Below, one piece after another: positions 9,667-18,367 of a stretch of DNA of 52,068 nt (positions are counted from its first letter, which is position 1; each line of letters opens with the position of its first letter). Both the position numbers and the translations under genes were made by a program. This stretch comes from Clostridiales bacterium (GTDB lineage Bacteria > Bacillota > Clostridia > Oscillospirales > Butyricicoccaceae), in contig DYCA01000001.1 of the NCBI GenBank assembly GCA_019418305.1, positions 44,597-96,664 of the forward strand. The letters are read 5' to 3'. The notes beneath the pieces were generated by a model. The model was not told the DNA's origin and ran no database searches. It worked only from the letters and a program-made list of their open reading frames with translations.

Positions 9667-10857
9667 TTACTGACAGCCTATCACCAGTCTGCCCTTTTCG
9701 CGGCGCAGAATACCATCCATTTCAAGCATAGTGATAAGACTCATGACACGAGGCGCAGGCAGGCCGCAGCGCTCGATCAAATCCTCCGGCGTGCCTACGC
9801 CCTGCTGCACCAGCTCCACGATACGGCGCTCATCACCGCTCAGGCTGTCTGCCATCACACCGGACGGCGGCGGCGCAGGTTTTTCCATCTTTCGGGGCGT
9901 TTGGCGCGCTGCTTGCGGTTTCTTCGGCGTTTGCACAGAATGCGGCGCACGGTATTCTCCGGACGGCGCATGCAGCAGTCCACTGTATGTCCGCACAAGT
10001 GCCTCCGGACTGCGCAGCAGTGCCGCTTCGCCCTTTTCAATCAACGCATTGCAGGCCGCTGACTGTGGCGCATCCAGTGCGCCGGGGACAGCATACACAT
10101 CGCGCCCCTGATCGAGCGCGGCCCGCGCGGTGATGAGTGCTCCTGAGCGATAGCCCGGCGCTTCCACAATAACCGCTGCGACTGAAAGGCCGCTGATGAT
10201 GCGGTTGCGAGCGTGATAATGCTCACCGCGCGGCTCAGTACCGGGTGGGTATTCACTCACGATTGCACCCGAGAGCAGGATATCGCCCATCAAACTGCGG
10301 TGCTGCGGCGGATAACAGACATCCACGCCGCCCGCGAGTACGGCAACTGTCAGGCCGCCGGCCCGCAGCGCACCGCGATGCGCCGCACCATCGTTGCCCA
10401 GCGCCATACCGCTGACCGTGATAAAACCAGCCCGCCCCAGCACGCTGCCGATGTGCTCCGCGGTTTGTAGGCCGTAAGGCGTGGCCTCGCGCGTACCCAC
10501 AACGGCAATACCAGGCATGACGTCAAAATCCGGCCATTTGCCGCGCACATACAGTACGACCGGCGGATTTTCGATTGCACGCAGCCGATCAGGGTAAGCA
10601 CTGTCGCCGAGCGTGATGATCTGAATACCGTTTCCTGCGCACTCCGCCAAAATACGTTCAGCCTCATCCGTATTTTTATCGCACAGCGCATCCACCTGCA
10701 CTTTGCTCAGCGGGCAATCCCGCGCTGTGGTCAGCGCCGTCCTATCGGCCGCAAATACCGCTTCGGGCGAACCAAACGCGCGCAGCAGGCTCACTGCCGC
10801 CCCCGCTCCCAATCCGCGCCGGGTAGCAAGCCATACATAACTCAACCTCGAGGACAT
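9667..10857 (-). CDS. dprA: DprA, DNA-processing / RecA-loading protein
   Basis: Binds incoming single-stranded DNA and loads RecA during natural transformation. The 396-residue protein has an N-terminal helical (SAM-like) part and the Rossmann-like DprA core. The core motifs are VVGTREATPYG, VSGMALGNDGAAHRGAL and VLAGGVDVCYPPQH, at about 110-200. A basic, proline-rich linker follows. The end is a winged-helix module, LSGDERRIVELVQQG through GRLVIGCQ. The ATG has GGAGG 8 nt upstream, inside or beside the end of the preceding methylase gene. No other competence genes are visible. Confidence 0.93.
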   Translation of the reverse strand: MSSRLSYVWLATRRGLGAGAAVSLLRAFGSPEAVFAADRTALTTARDCPLSKVQVDALCDKNTDEAERILAECAGNGIQIITLGDSAYPDRLRAIENPPVVLYVRGKWPDFDVMPGIAVVGTREATPYGLQTAEHIGSVLGRAGFITVSGMALGNDGAAHRGALRAGGLTVAVLAGGVDVCYPPQHRSLMGDILLSGAIVSEYPPGTEPRGEHYHARNRIISGLSVAAVIVEAPGYRSGALITARAALDQGRDVYAVPGALDAPQSAACNALIEKGEAALLRSPEALVRTYSGLLHAPSGEYRAPHSVQTPKKPQAARQTPRKMEKPAPPPSGVMADSLSGDERRIVELVQQGVGTPEDLIERCGLPAPRVMSLITMLEMDGILRREKGRLVIGCQ

Positions 10858-10870
10858 ACCGCACGCCTCC

Positions 10871-11650
10871 TCATTTTGTCATTTCATAAATCACAATCGC
10901 TGCCGCAACACCCGCGTTAAGCGATTCGGCACGACCGTGCATCGGGATAATCACGCGGCGGTCGCTGAGCGTGATCGCCTGCGGCGTTACGCCGCGCCCT
11001 TCGCTGCCGATGATGACCGCCGCGCGGTCCAGCGGCACCGTGCCCAGCGGCACACTGTCCGCATGCAGCGCGGTTGCATAAACTGCCAAGCCTTGCGCAC
11101 GCAGCCGCTCAACCGCTTCTGCCAGCGGCAGCCGCACACACGGTAAACGAAATACCGCGCCCATGGTCGAACGCACGACCTTGGGAGAAAACGGATCGGC
11201 GCAGCCCTCGCACAATACAACGGCACCGAGCGCGAATGCTTCTGCGGTGCGTAAAATCGTGCCAAGGTTGCCCGGGTCCTGCAAACCGTCCAGCAAAAGC
11301 ACCTGTGCTTTGCCGTCCAGCGCCTCCGCCGTCCAATGCGGTTGTTTGCAGGAGAAAATCACGTTTTGCGGCGTTTCCACCTCACTGGCAAGCTCAAACA
11401 ATGTGTCCGGCGCGCAATAAAGTGCGGCGCCCGCCTGCGCAGCGCGATCCAGCAGGCCGTCCGGCAGGCTGTCCTTTGCCCGTTCGCGCACCAGCAGTAC
11501 GCCGGGCTGCACGCCCGAACGCAGCGCCTCCTCCAGCATCTTCTCGCCCTCGCACAGCATTTCCTCCGTACTCCGGCGGTATTTTCGTTCCCGTCCCAGC
11601 CGCGCCAGATGCCGCAGCGCACTGTTTTGACGGCTCTCAATCGTAATCAA
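10871..11650 (-). CDS. SpoU/TrmH-family RNA 2'-O-methyltransferase
   Basis: 259-residue SPOUT methylase using S-adenosylmethionine. The substrate-binding domain (1-95) precedes the knotted catalytic domain. Motif 1 is DGLQDPGNLGTILRTAEAF, motif 2 VIGSEGRGV and motif 3 IPMHGRAESLNAGVAAAIV. It belongs to the YsgA/RlmB-like group, but the exact rRNA or tRNA target cannot be read from sequence. The start appears to be TTG at 11650-11648, whose TTGA overlaps the ktrA stop codon by 4 nt, so it is probably translated by coupling. The ribosome site (GGTGGA) is weak. Confidence 0.88.
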   Translation of the reverse strand: MITIESRQNSALRHLARLGRERKYRRSTEEMLCEGEKMLEEALRSGVQPGVLLVRERAKDSLPDGLLDRAAQAGAALYCAPDTLFELASEVETPQNVIFSCKQPHWTAEALDGKAQVLLLDGLQDPGNLGTILRTAEAFALGAVVLCEGCADPFSPKVVRSTMGAVFRLPCVRLPLAEAVERLRAQGLAVYATALHADSVPLGTVPLDRAAVIIGSEGRGVTPQAITLSDRRVIIPMHGRAESLNAGVAAAIVIYEMTK

Positions 11651-12306
11651 TGCTGTTCCACCAGCTTATCCACGTTTTCGTTTGTGCCAATCACGATGAG
11701 CAAATCATCCGCCCCAATCACCTGGCTTGCCTGCGGTGCAACATCTACCTGTCCACCCTCGCCGTGACGGATTGCCAGTACATTCACCTGATACCGTGCA
11801 CGCACCCCCAACTGTCCAAGCGAACGACCGATCCAGCTCTTGGGCGGATGGATCTCCAGAATGGAAAAGTCGTCCGACACACCAATATAATCGACCACAT
11901 TGGTGCGCACCAGCCGCTGTGCCAGACGCTGCCCCATTTCACTCTCCGGAAGCACCACACGATCTGCGCCTACACGCTCCAGCACACGGGCATGCACCGG
12001 ACTTTGTGCCTTGGCGACGACATATTTTGCGCCCATTTCTTTGAGCATCACCGTAATCAGAATACTCGCTTCCATATCCGTTCCCACTGCGACAATGCAG
12101 CAATCAAAATTGCGCGCGCCAACCGAACGCAGCACTGCTTCGTCCTGCGCGTCGCCGCGAATCGCCTGTGTTACATCATCCGCGATATGCTGGACGTTTT
12201 CCTCATCCTCGTCCAGCACAAGAACCTCCTGTCCAAGCGAGGCCAGCTCCCGCGCTACAGCCGAGCCAAACCTGCCCAGACCGATTACCAAAAAGGATTT
12301 CATCAT
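11647..12306 (-). CDS. ktrA: KtrA, regulatory RCK subunit of a K+ uptake system
   Basis: Cytoplasmic nucleotide-binding gating ring for KtrB. The RCK_N Rossmann domain opens KSFLVIGLGRFGSAVAREL, with the acidic residue of the nucleotide site in VLVLDEDEENV. The C-terminal RCK_C domain (about 135-219) follows and in this family binds cyclic di-AMP. The 219-residue length fits. Two adjacent ATGs occur at 12306 and 12303. AGAGGAG is 6 and 9 nt before them respectively, so either may be used. It follows ktrB by 64 nt. Confidence 0.93.
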   Translation of the reverse strand: MMKSFLVIGLGRFGSAVARELASLGQEVLVLDEDEENVQHIADDVTQAIRGDAQDEAVLRSVGARNFDCCIVAVGTDMEASILITVMLKEMGAKYVVAKAQSPVHARVLERVGADRVVLPESEMGQRLAQRLVRTNVVDYIGVSDDFSILEIHPPKSWIGRSLGQLGVRARYQVNVLAIRHGEGGQVDVAPQASQVIGADDLLIVIGTNENVDKLVEQH

Positions 12307-12370
12307 CCAAGTCTCCTCTGATTTTCCCGATTGCCGCCGCACCCGATGAATACCCAGCGGCAAAATCCGT

Positions 12371-13747
12371 TTATCCTACCATGACATCCGCATCCGGATA
12401 CTGCATTTTGGGCGGCTCCCGATGCCGCATCAGCACCGCAACGCCCAGCGTCAGCACACCCACACGCCCCAGATACATCAATAAAATCAAAATCAGGCGG
12501 GAAAGCGTATGCAGCGTGGGTGTCAATCCCATCGACAGACCAACTGTTGCAAAGGCCGACACGGATTCAAACAAGCATACGCCGAACGGTACGTTCTCCA
12601 CATAGGAAATCACACACGCTCCCGTCAGGCTGAGCGTACCGCCCATAATCATCATCGTAACTGCATTCATGATGCTGCGCGAAACAATCGTGCGGCCAAA
12701 GGCTGCTACCGTTGTGCGGCCGCGCAGCGCGGAAATCGCACTGAGCACCAGAACAGCCGCCGTCACAGTTTTGATGCCGCCAGCCGTTGAGCCGGGCGAG
12801 CCGCCAATCATCATCAGCAGGCAGGCAACCGCCTGCGAAGGACCGGTCAACGCCCCCTGATCGATGGTGTTAAAGCCCGCAGTGCGCAGTGTGACCGATT
12901 GGAACGCTGCCGCAAGCACCTTATCCTGCACCGGCATCGCACCCAGTGTCTGCGGATTGCCCCACTCAAAGAACAGAGTGAGCACAAAGCCCGCACAAAG
13001 CAAAAACGTGGTCGTCACCAGCACCAGCTTGGTATGCAGCCGCAGGCGACGAAAGCGGTGTTTGTCCCAAATGTCTCCCCAAACGAAAAAACCCAGACCG
13101 CCTATCACAATCAAAACCATAATCGTCAGATTCACAATCAGGTCATCCGCATAGCCGGTCAGTGAAGCAAACGGATTATCCGGTGTGCCGACCAAATCAA
13201 ATCCGGCGTTACAGAAGGCGGATATCGAATGGAACACGCCCATTTTAATGCCCTGCCACAGTCCCACACGCGGGACAAACCGCGTTGCGAGAAGCACGGC
13301 TCCCGCTCCTTCAAAGGCGAATGTGCCCAGCAGTACACGACGGGTCAGCCGGACGATACCGGCATTTTCCGTCAAATTCAGTCCCGCGCTCATCACCATG
13401 CGTTCACGCAGCGTGATGGTGCGGCGGGTGAGAAAGGACGCAATCGACGCCAGCGACATAAACCCCAGGCCGCCTATCTGGATAAGCAGCAAAATTACGA
13501 CCTGTCCGAAACCGGACCAGTGGGTCGCCGTGCCGACTGTCACCAAACCGGTTACACAGGTGGCCGAGGTCGCGGTAAATAAGGCATCCAGAAAATCCGT
13601 CGGTTCTCCACTCCGGGCGGATACAGGCAGCGTGAGCAGCACTGCACCGGTCAGGATAATAATTAGAAAGCCCAATGCAATCACCATCGCGGCATGCATG
13701 GCCGGACGACGGCCTTTTCGCCGTCCCAAACGTCTCACGCGGTTCAT
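12371..13747 (-). CDS. ktrB: KtrB, K+-translocating membrane subunit
   Basis: Trk/Ktr/HKT superfamily transporter, 458 residues, with a basic N-terminus and about eight membrane helices plus four pore loops. The four quasi-repeated filters are visible: TATSATCVTGL, SAFCNAGFDL, SVTLRTAGFNT and SAFATVGLSMG, each with the filter glycine. It likely works with KtrA as a Na+-dependent K+ importer. The ATG has AAGGA 8 nt upstream. A long structured leader and a promoter lie upstream, so it heads the eight-gene unit that ends at rnc. Confidence 0.94.
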   Translation of the reverse strand: MNRVRRLGRRKGRRPAMHAAMVIALGFLIIILTGAVLLTLPVSARSGEPTDFLDALFTATSATCVTGLVTVGTATHWSGFGQVVILLLIQIGGLGFMSLASIASFLTRRTITLRERMVMSAGLNLTENAGIVRLTRRVLLGTFAFEGAGAVLLATRFVPRVGLWQGIKMGVFHSISAFCNAGFDLVGTPDNPFASLTGYADDLIVNLTIMVLIVIGGLGFFVWGDIWDKHRFRRLRLHTKLVLVTTTFLLCAGFVLTLFFEWGNPQTLGAMPVQDKVLAAAFQSVTLRTAGFNTIDQGALTGPSQAVACLLMMIGGSPGSTAGGIKTVTAAVLVLSAISALRGRTTVAAFGRTIVSRSIMNAVTMMIMGGTLSLTGACVISYVENVPFGVCLFESVSAFATVGLSMGLTPTLHTLSRLILILLMYLGRVGVLTLGVAVLMRHREPPKMQYPDADVMVG

Positions 13748-13884
13748 TTATGTTCCTTCCCTTTTATTTGAAATGCCAAAAGCCTGAACGCACCGTCCAG
13801 GCTTTATCAGGCGTTTTATGGCTCCGTACTGAACGGCTTCATTGCAAGGATACAGGGCCAAGCATCTGAATCCAGTATTACGAC
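13748..13884 (-). promoter_or_regulatory. structured 5' leader of ktrB (possible attenuator or riboswitch)
   Basis: About 137 nt of untranslated leader between the predicted start site and ktrB can fold into at least three hairpins on the minus strand. GGATTCAG pairs with CTGTATCC (13873-13848). CCGT pairs with ACGG (13836-13824). AAAGCCTG pairs with CAGGCTTTT (13805-13778), the last ending in a short T run like a terminator. GCCTGATAAA just upstream of the last hairpin can pair with its 3' arm instead, giving mutually exclusive folds. It does not match the c-di-AMP (ydaO) or M-box consensus as I remember them. The terminal hairpin could also simply end helicase transcripts. Confidence 0.35.
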
Positions 13885-13890
13885 CAACTT

Positions 13891-13919
13891 AGTTTATCAT
13901 AGGTGTTTCCCATTTTCAA
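13891..13919 (-). promoter_or_regulatory. predicted sigma-A promoter for the ktrB unit
   Basis: On the minus strand TTGAAA, a 17-nt spacer and TAAACT, with TG one base before the -10 (extended -10). It lies about 145 nt before the ktrB ATG, which leaves room for the structured leader. Confidence 0.5.
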
Positions 13920-14008
13920 GATGGATATTTAAATTGTATGAGCGGATTAAATCCTCGAATTTTCTACTTTTTTGGGTGTTCCTGTACCACTCCGGGCGAT
14001 AGCACGTC

Positions 14009-16111
14009 TTACTCCCGGCGAAGCTGCCCAACCCGCAGCGCCACGGAAACCGCAATTTTTTTCGTCTCTCCGCTGTCAAAAGCGATTACACCGATATCCC
14101 CGCTGCGGCTTACCAGCGTACCGGGACCGAAGGCCTTATGAAGCAATCGAATGCCGGGGATATAGTCCTTGGCAACGGCTGCAATGCGGGCCGCATCCGG
14201 CTCTTTCCGGACCGCCGGCTTTTTGACCGCTGTCGCCGGCTGCACCGCCCGACCGCTTTCCAGCGGAAAAATTTCCCGCGCAAAAGACGACTCCAAACCA
14301 ACCTTACGGAAGGTCACGATGCCGAGTTCCTGCTTGGCCCGTGTCAGTCCCACATAAAACAGCCGCCGCTCTTCCTCATAAGCGTCAAGTTCCTCCTGCT
14401 CAGCATTCGGTTCGGGCAGCATCTTAGGCAGCATCCCATCCGCCACGTCCATCAGAATAACCCGCTCGTATTCCAGCCCCTTGCTGGAGTGGATGGTGGA
14501 GAGCACAAACGGACAGTCTGCGTGTGTACCACCCCGCTGCACCACCTCCCGCAGCTCTTCCAATCGGTCGAGCAAGCGTTCCGGTGTAGGCTCCTGCACC
14601 CCCAGCGCTTCCAGAATATCCGCTTTGCTCAAATCACCGCCGCGCTCCTTTAAGTAATCCCCATAGCCCATGAAATGTACAATGCGGTAGACCGCCTTAT
14701 CCGCTCGTTCGCGAAGCAAATTATTCAGGTGGGTTTGTAGCGCCTTGCACTGTTTTTGCGTCCACGGAGACGCAGCGGAAGAAGCGGCAATGCACCCCAG
14801 AATCGTTTCGCCTTCCGCTTCGGCACGGTCTGCCGCGACCTGCGCTACTACCTTGCTGATACCTGCACCCAGCTTGTAGTACAAGCTCAAAAACAACTCG
14901 CCATCGTTCGGATTCTGGGCAAAACGGATGATATCCGTGATGTCGCGCACCACGCGGTTAGTGAAGAACAGGCTTTCCACCTGCCGGCAGCGGTAAGGGA
15001 TGCCCGCACGGTCCATGCGGTCGATGAGCGGCAGCGCGCTGTCGTTGTCCCGATACAAAACGGCAGTCTCCACCGTGCAGTTCTCTGCCAGCTTGCAGAG
15101 ATAGGAATACTGCTTCTGTCGGTCATAGACCGAGCATTCGCGCACCGCCGGGCCGCTGCTTTGCGTCGCTTTCATGTGTTTGGGACGGCGATTGTGATTT
15201 TTCTGGATAAACCGGTCTGCTGCCGCCACAATCTGTCGGGTGGAACGGTAATTCTGCTCCATATACAGCACTTTGGCGTTTGGATAGACGGTGTCAAACT
15301 CGGTCAGTGCCTGCGGATAAGCCGCCCGGAAACCGTAAATACTCTGGTCCTCATCGCCGACCATGAACAGATTGCCGCTCTGTCTCGCAAGCAGCCGAAT
15401 GATGGCATGCTGGATTTTGGAAGTATCCTGCGCCTCATCCACACAGAAATACAAATATCGCGTTTGAAAATCACGCAAAATTGCAGGGTACTGGCGCAGA
15501 ATCCGCAGCGCGTAGACCATCTGGTCATCATAATCCATCAGCTGTCGTTCGCGCAGCACCTTGCCGTATGCCGCAAAAAACGCAGCGAAGTCGACTCCCT
15601 CCACCTCAATCGCGGACAGCTCCTCGCCCTTGAGCATCTGGTTTTTCGCATAGGTAAGCGCGGTCTGAAGCGCTTTAACCGTGCTTTCCGTGGCGAACTC
15701 CCTGCTTTGCGTTCGATACAGCTCACTGATGATCGCGCTTTTCTGCGCGCCATCCTCAAGCAGCTGAAAAGCAGTACGTCCAAACGTGTGCTCGTAATAG
15801 CGAATAATTCGGCTGCATACACCGTTGATGGTACGAAATTCCAGACGCTGCGCTTCTTCCTCCCCAAAGAAAGCGGCATACCGCGCATGCATGTCCCGCG
15901 CAGCCGCCACGGTATACGTCATGGTCAGAATGCGCTCGGGCGAAATGCCCCGCACATAGCGCATATACCCCAGCCGAGTCACCAGCACGGTTGTCTTACC
16001 GCTCCCCGGTACCGCCAACAGCAGCACCGGCCCGTCTACCGTCTGCACTGCTGTTTCCTGCTGTGCATCCAGAGGAATGGGAAATTGTGTTTTGAATTGG
16101 GAAAAATCCAT
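14009..16111 (-). CDS. UvrD/PcrA-like superfamily 1 DNA helicase
   Basis: ATP-dependent 3'-5' helicase of 700 residues. Motif I is AVPGSGKTTVLVTRL, motif II VDEAQDTSK, motif III VGDEDQSIYGFRA, motif V TIHSSKGLEYERVIL and motif VI LFYVGLTRAKQEL. The last 60 residues (HKAFGPGTLVSRSGD...) look like the Tudor-like tail of PcrA/UvrD, which contacts RNA polymerase in that family. I chose ATG 16111, with GGAG 6 nt upstream, over an upstream TTG. One base separates it from the yaaA stop, so it is probably coupled to yaaA. Which helicase of the family it is (UvrD, PcrA or a third paralogue) is not decidable here. Confidence 0.88.
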   Translation of the reverse strand: MDFSQFKTQFPIPLDAQQETAVQTVDGPVLLLAVPGSGKTTVLVTRLGYMRYVRGISPERILTMTYTVAAARDMHARYAAFFGEEEAQRLEFRTINGVCSRIIRYYEHTFGRTAFQLLEDGAQKSAIISELYRTQSREFATESTVKALQTALTYAKNQMLKGEELSAIEVEGVDFAAFFAAYGKVLRERQLMDYDDQMVYALRILRQYPAILRDFQTRYLYFCVDEAQDTSKIQHAIIRLLARQSGNLFMVGDEDQSIYGFRAAYPQALTEFDTVYPNAKVLYMEQNYRSTRQIVAAADRFIQKNHNRRPKHMKATQSSGPAVRECSVYDRQKQYSYLCKLAENCTVETAVLYRDNDSALPLIDRMDRAGIPYRCRQVESLFFTNRVVRDITDIIRFAQNPNDGELFLSLYYKLGAGISKVVAQVAADRAEAEGETILGCIAASSAASPWTQKQCKALQTHLNNLLRERADKAVYRIVHFMGYGDYLKERGGDLSKADILEALGVQEPTPERLLDRLEELREVVQRGGTHADCPFVLSTIHSSKGLEYERVILMDVADGMLPKMLPEPNAEQEELDAYEEERRLFYVGLTRAKQELGIVTFRKVGLESSFAREIFPLESGRAVQPATAVKKPAVRKEPDAARIAAVAKDYIPGIRLLHKAFGPGTLVSRSGDIGVIAFDSGETKKIAVSVALRVGQLRRE

Positions 16112-16112
16112 G

Positions 16113-16877
16113 CTACGCTCCAAATTTGGATGATTTTCTCAACAGAAATACATAGGTGTTTTCGTCCGAATGTTCTGGTGAAAAGGCATAATTCAAACAG
16201 GAAAATGTTTTGAGCGCTTCTGGACTTTCTGCGTGGGTTTCGGCCAGATGGCGCACCATTTCTCCGCGAGCCATCTTGCACAGCGTCCCTTTCTCCACAA
16301 TTTTTCCGTCCTTCTCCTCTCCGAACACACAGGTGATAAACCGCGTCCCCGGTTTTTGATGGCGCGAGATACAGACGCTGTACTCCTTAGAAGCAAGATT
16401 GATAATGCAGTCGGTCTCCTGATACAGCCTATCTGCAATCTCGCTGCCCCAATAACCGTACAGGTCCTTCGCCCCATCGGTTTGCAGTTTGGCCTGCATC
16501 TCCAGTCGGTAGGGCGTTACCCCGTCAAAGGGGCGCAGCATGCCGTACAGTCCGGACAGGATGCGCAAGTGCATCTGCACATAGGCCAGCTGCTCCTCTG
16601 TGAACACGCCGGGCGCCATGTACTGATACTGAATGCCCTCATAGGACAAAATTGCCGGGGTCAGGCGTGTGCGCAAATCCGTGCTTTGCAGCCGCTCCAC
16701 ATTCTGCGCAGCAATGGAATCATTGCATTTCCAGAGTTTTTTCAGTTGCTCATACGACATGGATTTGAGCACTTCGTAAAGCGTTTGCGCCTTGTCGATG
16801 AAACACGGCAGCTCTTGCCACGAAAGCGTATCCGCATCCACTTTCATCTTTTTGGCCGGTGAAATGATAATTCGCAT
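16113..16877 (-). CDS. yaaA: YaaA, peroxide-stress protein (DUF328)
   Basis: 254-residue protein beginning MRIIISPAKKM, the family signature, with RFITCVFGEEKDGKIVEKGT and KMARGEMVRHLAE further on. In E. coli, YaaA limits free iron and DNA damage during H2O2 stress, and structural work suggests DNA binding. ATG 16877 with GAGG 6 nt upstream is preferred over a six-codon upstream extension. The neighbouring bcp peroxiredoxin and downstream helicase fit an oxidative-damage theme, though that is inference. Confidence 0.93.
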   Translation of the reverse strand: MRIIISPAKKMKVDADTLSWQELPCFIDKAQTLYEVLKSMSYEQLKKLWKCNDSIAAQNVERLQSTDLRTRLTPAILSYEGIQYQYMAPGVFTEEQLAYVQMHLRILSGLYGMLRPFDGVTPYRLEMQAKLQTDGAKDLYGYWGSEIADRLYQETDCIINLASKEYSVCISRHQKPGTRFITCVFGEEKDGKIVEKGTLCKMARGEMVRHLAETHAESPEALKTFSCLNYAFSPEHSDENTYVFLLRKSSKFGA

Positions 16878-16959
16878 ATTTTTCCTCACGCCCATAAACC
16901 AGTCCTATGAACCGCCAAACACATACTAATCTGCTTGCTTGTCCAACTTTGCCTCATCG

Positions 16960-17421
16960 TCACTCTCCGGCCAGATACGCCAGAATTTCAGCAGCATTGG
17001 TATCCGGCTTTACCTTGGGCATCACCTTTTCGATTATTCCCTGCTCATTGATAAGGTAAGTGGAACGCACAACTCCCATACTTACCTTGCCATAGAGCTT
17101 CTTTTCCTGCCAGACGCCATAGGCCTGAATGGCCTGTAATTCCGGGTCAGAGAGCAGCACAAAGGGCAACTCGTATTTCTGTGCAAATTTTAGATGCGAG
17201 GCTACCGAATCCTTACTAATGCCGATGACCACGACATTTTTCTCTTGAAACGCGCTGTAGTTCTGAGCAAAGGCGCAGGCCTGACGGGTGCAACCGGGCG
17301 TATTGTCTCTGGGATAAAAATACAAAACAACTTTCTTGCCCAGAAAATCAGACAGACTGACTGCATTGCCCGCCTTATCAGGCAGTGTGAAATCCGGGGC
17401 TTTCGTTCCAACTTCCAACAT
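16960..17421 (-). CDS. bcp: Bcp/PrxQ-type peroxiredoxin
   Basis: Thiol peroxidase that reduces H2O2 and organic peroxides with thioredoxin as donor. The 153-residue thioredoxin-fold protein has peroxidatic Cys44 in TPGCT and a resolving Cys49 five residues later, the atypical 2-Cys BCP arrangement. VVVIGISKDS and VVRSTYLINEQG complete the fold. The ATG has GGAGG 8 nt upstream. It lies 82 nt upstream of yaaA on the same strand. Confidence 0.94.
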   Translation of the reverse strand: MLEVGTKAPDFTLPDKAGNAVSLSDFLGKKVVLYFYPRDNTPGCTRQACAFAQNYSAFQEKNVVVIGISKDSVASHLKFAQKYELPFVLLSDPELQAIQAYGVWQEKKLYGKVSMGVVRSTYLINEQGIIEKVMPKVKPDTNAAEILAYLAGE

Positions 17422-17458
17422 AATAATCCTCCTCTTTCATTGTTTTTTCTCCATTACA

Positions 17459-17480
17459 AGCATCAGTACAATCTGATGCT
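17459..17480 (-). terminator. hairpin between the 17.5-kb hypothetical gene and bcp
   Basis: AGCATCAG and CTGATGCT form an 8-bp stem with a 6-nt loop. The T run after it on the minus strand is poor (TTGTAA). It may be a weak terminator or an RNA-processing hairpin. Confidence 0.35.
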
Positions 17481-17534
17481 GAAAAAACGGACACTCTGTT
17501 ATGCTGCTTTTCACCGGACAACCGCGCCAAAATT

Positions 17535-18173
17535 TCAGTGTATTTCACAGCGGGAGCGAAAGTCCGGGTCGTATTTTGCGAGAATCTCTTTGCGTCTGGT
17601 GTAGATATACTGAAAGCTCTTCTTGCCGCGTGCATGCTCCCCTGCGTTTCGATAGCTGTGAAAATCAATAAACAGGGCAAACAACAGGGCGGCAAGCTCT
17701 CCGAAGTCATCCAGACTGCCAAGGCTGTACGCATCGAGATTGTCGAGGACAACAGGCTCCTTCTCCACCTGAGACAACTGAACCCCGCCCTCATAGACAG
17801 GATACCGCATTCCCTCTTTACCAAGGCCCACCTCATAGATCTGCAAAACACGGCCGGAGATCCGAAGCTCTGTATAATAATTCGCCGAAAGAAACGTACC
17901 CTCACGGATTTTGGCGATAGTTCCAATCTGTGCGCCGCTTGCGTCAGTGATGTCACAGGGCACTGTCCGCCACGAACCGTTACGCACCATTTTTTTGACG
18001 GAATCACCGAGATTTGGTGTAATCCTCAGCCAAGGTTCCCCTTGACGAAAGAGGGCAATTCCAGGCGCTGCGATAGAAAAGGGAACCTCTGCAGTACAGC
18101 AGGTCTGTCCGTCGCGCTCCAGAGCATAGCTCGCACTGCTGCCTGATTGGATCTGTCTGAGAAGTGCAATCAT
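17535..18173 (-). CDS. hypothetical protein, beta-rich (tubby/LURP-one-like by appearance)
   Basis: I do not recognise this 212-residue protein with certainty. It has no signal peptide or membrane helix. Alternating hydrophobic segments such as WRTVPCDITDASGAQIGTIA, ISGRVLQIYEVG and YPVYEGG suggest a beta-barrel of the tubby/LURP-one kind. A helix LAALLFALFIDFHSY follows near residue 180. I use ATG 18173, which has GGAGG 10 nt upstream. An ATG ten codons earlier has a poorer site. It is flanked by lysS and bcp but separated from both by hairpins. Confidence 0.55.
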   Translation of the reverse strand: MIALLRQIQSGSSASYALERDGQTCCTAEVPFSIAAPGIALFRQGEPWLRITPNLGDSVKKMVRNGSWRTVPCDITDASGAQIGTIAKIREGTFLSANYYTELRISGRVLQIYEVGLGKEGMRYPVYEGGVQLSQVEKEPVVLDNLDAYSLGSLDDFGELAALLFALFIDFHSYRNAGEHARGKKSFQYIYTRRKEILAKYDPDFRSRCEIH

Positions 18174-18314
18174 CCCTTGTATTCCTCCCTCTTTGCAGCC
18201 CATATCTTCTATGCCGCAGTCAAATCATCGCCTATTGGGGACGCGCTTATATGCAAAGCGTCACGTTCCCCCAATCGCGTAACATTGTTTGGTTCCTCCA
18301 TATTGATAGACGAA

Positions 18315-18342
18315 CAGGACCACCGATCGTTCGGCAGTCCTG
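18315..18342 (-). terminator. hairpin terminator after lysS
   Basis: On the minus strand CAGGACTGCCGA pairs with TCGGTGGTCCTG (one internal mismatch, one GU pair) across ACGA, then TTCGTC. The stem is strong and the T tract weak. It lies 26 nt beyond the lysS stop. Confidence 0.5.
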
Positions 18343-18367
18343 CTTATCCTTATCATAATTCTCGGTT

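Noticed and set aside
13748..13884. M-box or ydaO riboswitch upstream of ktrB
   Set aside because: A short resemblance (GATGCTTG, AAAGCC) is present, but the conserved core strings of either class are absent. I kept it only as an unclassified structured leader.
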